Shown here piece after piece: positions 58,517 to 64,000 of a DNA stretch of 64,000 nt (position 1 is its first letter; the number at the start of each line of letters is the position of its first letter). The stretch is from Puccinia triticina (lineage: Eukaryota; Basidiomycota; Pucciniomycetes; Pucciniales; Pucciniaceae). Location: contig NC_070561.1 in assembly GCF_026914185.1 (NCBI RefSeq), positions 620,001 to 684,000 of the forward strand, read 5' to 3'. The notes beneath the pieces were generated by a model. It was not told the DNA's origin. It saw only the letters and a program-made list of their open reading frames with translations, and searched no databases. The translations under genes were made by a program, and so were the position numbers.

Positions 58517-59186
58517 CTGCTTGGTCCCCTCTACATTTGTCCATTTTGCTTGTAACCCCCCAATGTCAAATGTTGAAAAAATCCTCAGCTCTGGAGCCTT
58601 TCAATTTTTACTACATAACAGGGGACCTGGTTCCGAGCTTAGTTTTCTGCCTGTCTGAGGCCCAGCTCAGAATACGATCAGCACAAGTCGTGCTGATCAG
58701 ATTCCAAGACTTGTGCCACAACTAGAGAATGACGATAGAGAAATCCGGGTATGATCGCTGGGGAGTAAAGAGTCTAACACGTTGATCCGAACAACTGTGT
58801 CTGGGCCTTCAAGTTCATCCCGGCTTGCTCAATGGATTCAATTCTCTTAAGATATCTGGACTCGGATCAAACAGCCAGTCTTTTCTCGGACAGGTATCAC
58901 TCACTAAAGGTTTAGTTATATTGTCTGTTGTGATCGGCTCAACATTTCACTTACAAAAAAAGGGGAAATTGAAAAGAGTATAGATAGATAAAAATATGGA
59001 GGAAGCCGATAAACTTTCTCCATTTAGACTAGCCAATCATGGAAGGGATGGAAGATCTTGCGAAGCGACCGCAAGATGCGATAAGGCGGAATGGTGGCTT
59101 TTTCAGTTGCCGCCTGGATCAACGCTGGAGGATTGGAGAATTGTCAGTGTCGAATCGGCAGGTATCAAAGGGGAAAGAGCCGGAAC
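58517..59186. other. Intergenic, no gene seen
   Basis: I see no supported coding region or clear repeat here. The right part probably includes the 3' UTR of the minus-strand secreted protein gene. Confidence 0.5.
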
Positions 59187-60241
59187 TCACAAGTTCCAGC
59201 TTTCGATCTTGACCTCGTGCTGATCAGCTTTCCCGCCGAGCGTGGCAAATGTCTGAGGAAAAAGCACAAGGATTGATCAGACTCAAGATCACATCGATTG
59301 GGACGACGCGTCCCAAAATCCTCTCAAGGTCACTTACCTTTCTGGTCACGTATGTGCTTGAGCAGCCGAAGTGCTCATCAATCGTTTGACCCTCTTCAGC
59401 AAAAGCGCATCCATCGATTACGGGGACGTAAAAAGTTTTCTTTTTGGAATTTATTAAATAACTGGAGGCGCAAAGAAATGTGACATGAGCCTCGAGTATT
59501 TGAATGACCGCTCTGGAGATGACTTACAGAGTTTGATTGCAGTTTGTAGGGTGTTCACTAAATATAACAAAAGATGTGTCAGTTGTATACTTCGAGATGA
59601 GCTGCAAGGATCTACTTACCCGTTGACCCAACCAGGATAGAATTTTTTACTGTCGTACTTTTGGTGTTGTCCTGTCCAGAGACACGCGCCCTCCTTCTTC
59701 TTGGTATTATAACCGTTGTCGAAACAGACCTGGAACGGGAAGAAACGAGTCGAGTCAATCTTGCTGGGCTGGACCATATGAACATGAAAATACTCACAGC
59801 CTCTTTCTGAGAGTCCAGATCATTAAACTATGGTAGATGACATACGTCAAGGAGCCACTGGGGTGTCAGTTTTCAGAAGATTTTGTTGAGCCAAGACATA
59901 TGTATCAATAAAGATCAAATTTACTCTGGTCTTAGGGGGATCGATTCAGCGTTGGAGACGGTTGTGAGCTTGCGTTTTCGGTGGTTTGGATTTCATCTGC
60001 ATATACAGAACAAGGATTGAATATTAAATTTTAAGGATTCACATCTCGACATGATAGTAAGACTATAACTCACCACTTTGGCGACCATCATAGGTGCGTT
60101 CTCCGACCCTATCTTCCCGAACTTAGCTCTCCATTGAGAGCATTGGGAGCGCATTTTATCGGGCTTTATTTCGCTGCTGACAGCATTGCTAGCGACGAAA
60201 ACTAGAGTCAAGGCGGTGATGAGCTTTGCAGAGAACATCAT
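59187..60241 (-). CDS. Small secreted cysteine-rich protein
   Basis: Exons, minus strand: 60074-60241 (ATG 60241), 59798-59827, 59620-59729, 59528-59557, 59338-59461 and 59187-59252 (TGA), with consistent phases. A further short exon near 59935-60002 is possible but could not be fitted. Residues 1-24 (MMFSAKLITALTLVFVASNA) form a clear signal peptide. The mature part of about 150 residues has Cys in RSQCSQW, AVCFDNG, EGACLWTG, PTNCNQT, IDGCAFAEE and HFGCSST, probably paired as disulphides, and a FYPGWVNG motif. It has no membrane segment. Rust fungi secrete many such proteins from haustoria; a role in the host is only inferred. Confidence 0.72.
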
Positions 60242-61032
60242 GTAGATTTGTAAGAAGGAGTTGTTGTGCAAATGTAAGCTGGTGAGTGGGATAAGGAAGA
60301 GCCACCCTACAATGAACTCCTTTTACATAACCTGACGGAGAGGTGTATCTGATTTTGCCCGCTCTCAATGGGTATGTATCGCTGGGCCTCCGGAACAATC
60401 ACTCAGGACCTTGTTCATCATGAGAGGCTGCAATTTTAGCGCCACCTCACCTGGCGCCCCATCAAGACACGTGCTAATGGCGTCCCAGACTGCTTTTAAG
60501 AACACCGATGTACCGGATAACTGAATGTAAAATAGTTGTACATCATATGTCTCCATTCCGCCTCTCAGGCCAAGCAGCGTTCGGTTCTGACGTTGTGCTT
60601 TCGAGGCCCTTGCGACCATGTATGTAGGTGTATACCGAGCTGTCCGCACCGGATTATCGATGAGCCACGTGTGGCGATTCCGTTCCCATGGGGACTGGAT
60701 GTATTTTGGCGCCAGCCCGGTTCGTCTGCAGTGCTGCGTTGCCTGCTTGGGCGGCCATCGACCAATCAGAACTTTCCACGGCCGGGGCAACGAGCCCGAG
60801 GCGCCTCCATGAAGTTGTGGTCATTCCAAGGCGCTTTTTCCGCGAAGCCCGAGAATCCATGCGTAGTTGAACTTGCCCGAGATACCACCCATGTCAACGT
60901 CCGTTAGACTATCGAATAGTATGGGATATGTCAAAACACTGATTGCAGCAAATTTGTAGATAATGCGTTAACGATTTTTATTTTATTTTATTGAGTGACA
61001 AAAACTTCAAAAGTATCTACATAAAAATTAGA
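60242..61032. other. Intergenic
   Basis: Overlapping open frames on both strands near 60365-60900 show no motif and are not called. Confidence 0.5.
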
Positions 61033-62232
61033 TTAAGGATGAGGATAATTGGAAGGGTTTATGGCATAATCATGACCAGCTACAAACAAATTTTCTTTTG
61101 CCTTTTTTTTAATAGCAGGTCTATTATAAATCGAACCATTGTTGATATCTCTGAAGGTGGTAAGAGTTGTTTGGTTGATTTGAAGAGACATAGCTGTTCG
61201 AGCTTGAGTAGGAGATTCTCTAGCAGGTAAAGTGCAGTGTCGAACTGTTCTTGAAGCCCAAACGAGTTTGACAATCCCTTTTTGTTCGTCTAAATTAATA
61301 CCAATCCTATAATTGGGAAAAACAAATGAACCACCTTTGACATGGTAAACATCAGTTGATGCTATAATTGAGCCGTCCGACTTGTTAGTGGGAAGGAATA
61401 GCGCGAATGCAAAATCTTGGGCATCCTTAGTATCCTTGTGAGGCGGGTTGAAGTATCCGCCAGTCGTGAACGATAGATTTGGTGAGCATTCAAATTTATT
61501 CAAGGGATCCTTGTAGTGGAGCGATCCAAAAGCCGGGATAGAATTCATTTTCATGAGTTCACGGTTTTTTTCGAAGGCGATGTTTGCAACACCTTTAAAC
61601 AGTTTTCCGAGTATGTTTGAAGGGGTTGAGGAAGAACGCATGAGAGAATTGTAGTCATCTTTTGCTGCTTCAATCTTCTTGGAGTTAAGATACACTCCCG
61701 CAAGTTGATAAGCCTCAAAACCTTTCCGCCACCCCACCATCCACATGTATCCACCCCAAGAACGAGAGGCTTCGTTGACCGCATTGACAAATTGTTTAAA
61801 TTTATGAATGAACCTGGCGATAATGTTCAACTCGTTCAGTTCGGACAGGGTTAGATCTTCTACTTTGGTGAATTCGATTATTGCAATAATCTGATCTGGA
61901 TTGTCTTCATCAATAACTACTACTTTCCCGTGTCCGAAATAGTGGAATCCTTCAGCGATCTTCAGAGCCTGTGCAAGTTCGGCATCGGTGGGCTTTCGAT
62001 CACCCTCTATGAGTCGGTGTGGGAAGAGCTCGGTTTTTTTGAATCGTTTAATTGACCAGGTAAGCTTTTCAGGCGGCAACAAGGGATCTGCAGCATGGCC
62101 CGCAGATTCGTATGTGGAGTGCCGCTCGGTTTTTCTTCTCTTATTACGATTATCCCGTTTGCGTTGCTTCATGTATTCAAATACACTACTAAACATATCT
62201 ATCTGTATGCATGGGTGAGGGAAACAAAACAT
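61033..62232 (-). CDS. TET/JBP-like 2OG-Fe(II) dioxygenase
   Basis: A single-exon 399-residue frame; ATG 62232 is possible, but a start at the internal Met near 62196 (MFSSVFEYMKQ) is equally likely. A basic stretch KRDNRNKRRKTER looks like a nuclear signal. The double-stranded beta-helix core has GGYFNPPHKDTKDAQDFAFA with the HxD iron pair, VYHVKGGSFVFPNYRIGINL, and a distal His in RTVRHCTL. These match the fungal Tet-like oxygenase family, enzymes expected to oxidise 5-methylcytosine. The family is greatly expanded in rusts and tied to DNA transposons in the literature. No transposase is adjacent in the window. The 5' end lies beside duplicated repeats at 62193-62830. Confidence 0.78.
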   Translation of the reverse strand: MFCFPHPCIQIDMFSSVFEYMKQRKRDNRNKRRKTERHSTYESAGHAADPLLPPEKLTWSIKRFKKTELFPHRLIEGDRKPTDAELAQALKIAEGFHYFGHGKVVVIDEDNPDQIIAIIEFTKVEDLTLSELNELNIIARFIHKFKQFVNAVNEASRSWGGYMWMVGWRKGFEAYQLAGVYLNSKKIEAAKDDYNSLMRSSSTPSNILGKLFKGVANIAFEKNRELMKMNSIPAFGSLHYKDPLNKFECSPNLSFTTGGYFNPPHKDTKDAQDFAFALFLPTNKSDGSIIASTDVYHVKGGSFVFPNYRIGINLDEQKGIVKLVWASRTVRHCTLPARESPTQARTAMSLQINQTTLTTFRDINNGSIYNRPAIKKKAKENLFVAGHDYAINPSNYPHP

Positions 62233-62830
62233 ACATATCTGGTAAGCTTATTGGGATTTGAGGCTACCAGCATTGATGATAAAAATCCTGAAGAACTCAC
62301 TCCAAAGAATGAGAAGGACTCGGCGAGATTGATACTAAAGTTGAGGCTAGATCGATGACAAGGATGAGGTCAATGAGAGCAGCTTGATCGATCGATCTTG
62401 ATGGGATCGAGGCAGATTGATGTGAAATATCAATTCACTGAGATAAGATTGAACAATCGAATATCTATCTGTATGCATGGGTGAGGGAAACAAAACATAT
62501 ATATCCTGTAAGCTTGTTGGGAGTTGAGGCTACCAGAAATGATGATCAAAAATCAGGAAGAACTCACTCAAAAGAATGAGGCTATATCGATGACAAGTAT
62601 GAGGTCAATGAGAGGAGCTTGATCGATCGATCTTGAAGAGATTGAGGCAGATTGATGAGAAGGATCAGTTTGCTGAGAGGCTATTGAACGATTGATAGAT
62701 CTTGGAGAGATCGAGATAAATCAATGAGAAGTATTGGTTTACTGAGAGGAGATCGATAGATCGATTGAGGCCAGAAAAGCTGATTGATCGATCTTGATGA
62801 GATTGAGGGCAGGTTGATCAGAAGGATGAG
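62193..62830. repeat. Duplicated 5' region of the TET-like gene and GATC-rich repeats
   Basis: About 115 bp around the gene start (TATCTATCTGTATGCATGGG) recur 266 bp away at 62459-62575 with few changes. Between and beyond lie degenerate repeats of about 60-100 bp built on TTGATCGATCGATCTTGA and GAGATTGAGGCAGATTGAT. Confidence 0.7.
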
Positions 62831-63341
62831 TGGATGACTTTCAGCTTTTAGATCGCTTCCACATGGCCAATAGCTTCAAATGGCACGACCAATTGCGTTG
62901 ATCATATATTGTTTTTTGTAGAATGCTTGGATTTTTTCCAAAATTTTTTGTTTTGTTATGCATTTAACCTAAAATTACAGTTTGCACCAAAATTTAGGCA
63001 AACCTTGCATTCAAGGTTTCCTGGCCACAGGGAGGTGGCGCTCGCAGCAGCATCCTCACCTAACACTAATCAAAACTTGGATTATCATTTTCAAGCACAT
63101 GCAGCTGGCATGTGCTTGTCAATCGCTGCGGTCAGCAGGTGCAACAATGTCGGTCAATCCAGAAATGCCAGTGGTTCTCACCGCTTTCCCCCTTTCTTGA
63201 GCTCTCCCATCACCTTCAGTTCGTCTCCTCGCCTCCCACGTAGCCAGTTTTGCCCAGCCCCGCGCCACATCCTCAGCCAGGTTCACCCAGACTCCGTTTC
63301 CAGCCCCCATCCCATTTCTTTCGCCAAAAAACTTCGACAGC

Positions 63342-64000
63342 CATGGTTTTCCGACCCTACGCCCCGGCAATCAAAGTCGCAGCCGTCCGCATGGTCATGC
63401 AAGGCTACCCAAAAGACAAAATCCAAAAAGCACTTGGTGAAACATTTTTGGATCAATCTTTTTCGCGATGGATCTCTTTGTACAATTCGTCTCGCCGTGT
63501 TGTTTGAGACTTGCAAGAATACACCCAACGCGGAGCTCCATTGCTCCTTACCGCCGAAGACCGCGCCTTCATCATCGAACTAGTCCGCTCGGAGCCAGGA
63601 CTGTTTCTAGACGAGATACAAGAGCGCCTGTACAACGAGTCCGGCAACCTCCTAAGCGTTAGCGCAATCCACCGAAATCTCATCAACAAGTTGGAGATAA
63701 CGTTGAAGAAAGCGAATACAGTGAACCACAAGAAATCTCTTGCAGCCAAGTTCGCGTGGGTCGAAAAGATGGCATTGGTTCCTGCTGAATACCTTGTATT
63801 CACTGGTAAGTCCCCATCCCCTAAGCTGTTCTTGTCTGTTGGTTAGAACATTGAATGACACTCAAATTCTTCCAGATGAATCAGGTGTATGCTCGCGAGA
63901 TCTTCTGAGAGTGTTCTCCCGATCCAAACAAGGTACGGAAGCGGATCGATTTATCATGGAGCAAAATGCGAGTAGATACAGCCTCATACCCGGGATCAGT
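63342..64000 (+). pseudogene. Tc1/mariner-like transposase, truncated by window
   Basis: The frame starts MVFRPYAPAIKVAAVRMVMQ (ATG 63342), a helix-turn-helix start. It reads to an in-frame TGA at 63505-63507, where the family usually has Arg (VV-R-DLQEY), fitting CGA to TGA in a TCG context. It continues with TAEDRAFIIELVRSEPGLFLDEIQERLY and a second helix-turn-helix. After an intron (63806-63875) comes DESGVCSRDLLRVFSRSKQG, which includes the first catalytic Asp of the DDE/D core. The end lies past 64000. One stop makes this copy inactive unless read through. Confidence 0.72.

Noticed and set aside
60365..60907. Overlapping open frames on both strands
   Set aside because: No motif, no splice pattern, and no agreement on a strand.

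Overview
The window looks like nuclear DNA of a rust fungus (Pucciniales, most likely Puccinia). Host genes have many 50-80 bp introns with GTANGT-type donors. There is a fungal TET/JBP-like oxygenase, a rust-type paralogous family gene, a basidiomycete-type BTB gene, a small secreted Cys-rich protein, and very dense nested transposons. Species is inferred from style; nothing here fixes it.

Layout. 1-3.2 kb: a frameshifted copy of a rust family gene. 3.24-7.92 kb: a gag-only LTR retrotransposon (element A, 5-bp duplication ATGTC) broken by a solo LTR and a 184-bp tRNA-like insertion. 8-13.7 kb: a decayed PIF/Harbinger element with ORF1 (NAM-associated type) and transposase, itself hit by a hAT-type MITE and by other MITEs. 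14.0-34.6 kb: one large Ty3-type element (E, about 11.5 kb once insertions are removed) on the minus strand, bounded by 1.04-kb LTRs and the duplication ACGT. Three insertions sit inside it: a young gag-only element D (17.46-21.46 kb), a solo LTR (27.38-28.45 kb, in gag) and a pol-only element F (29.79-33.80 kb, in the 5' LTR). Between pol and its 3' LTR, E carries an antisense gene with four in-frame introns. 36.3-39.9 kb: head-to-head genes for the two subunits of mitochondrial NAD-isocitrate dehydrogenase. 40-49 kb: MITEs, a medium-chain dehydrogenase/reductase gene and a small gene of unknown function. 50.9-52.1 kb: a BTB gene. 52.7-56.9 kb: a MULE with an uninterrupted five-exon transposase and terminal inverted repeats. 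57.7-58.5 kb: a 16-heptad coiled-coil gene. 59.2-60.2 kb: the secreted Cys-rich protein. 61.0-62.2 kb: the TET-like oxygenase. 63.3 kb to the end: a Tc1/mariner-like transposase, cut by the window.

The most notable points are: (i) a spliced antisense accessory gene inside an LTR retrotransposon; (ii) a stem-loop with changing sequence but conserved position beside the polypurine tract in several elements; (iii) element D, whose primer-binding region is most of a mature tRNA-Tyr including CCA; (iv) elements A and F, which share end signals but carry only gag and only pol respectively; and (v) several in-frame UGA stops best explained by CGA to TGA transitions, in the same window as a TET-like gene. 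All calls were made by eye; no database search was run.
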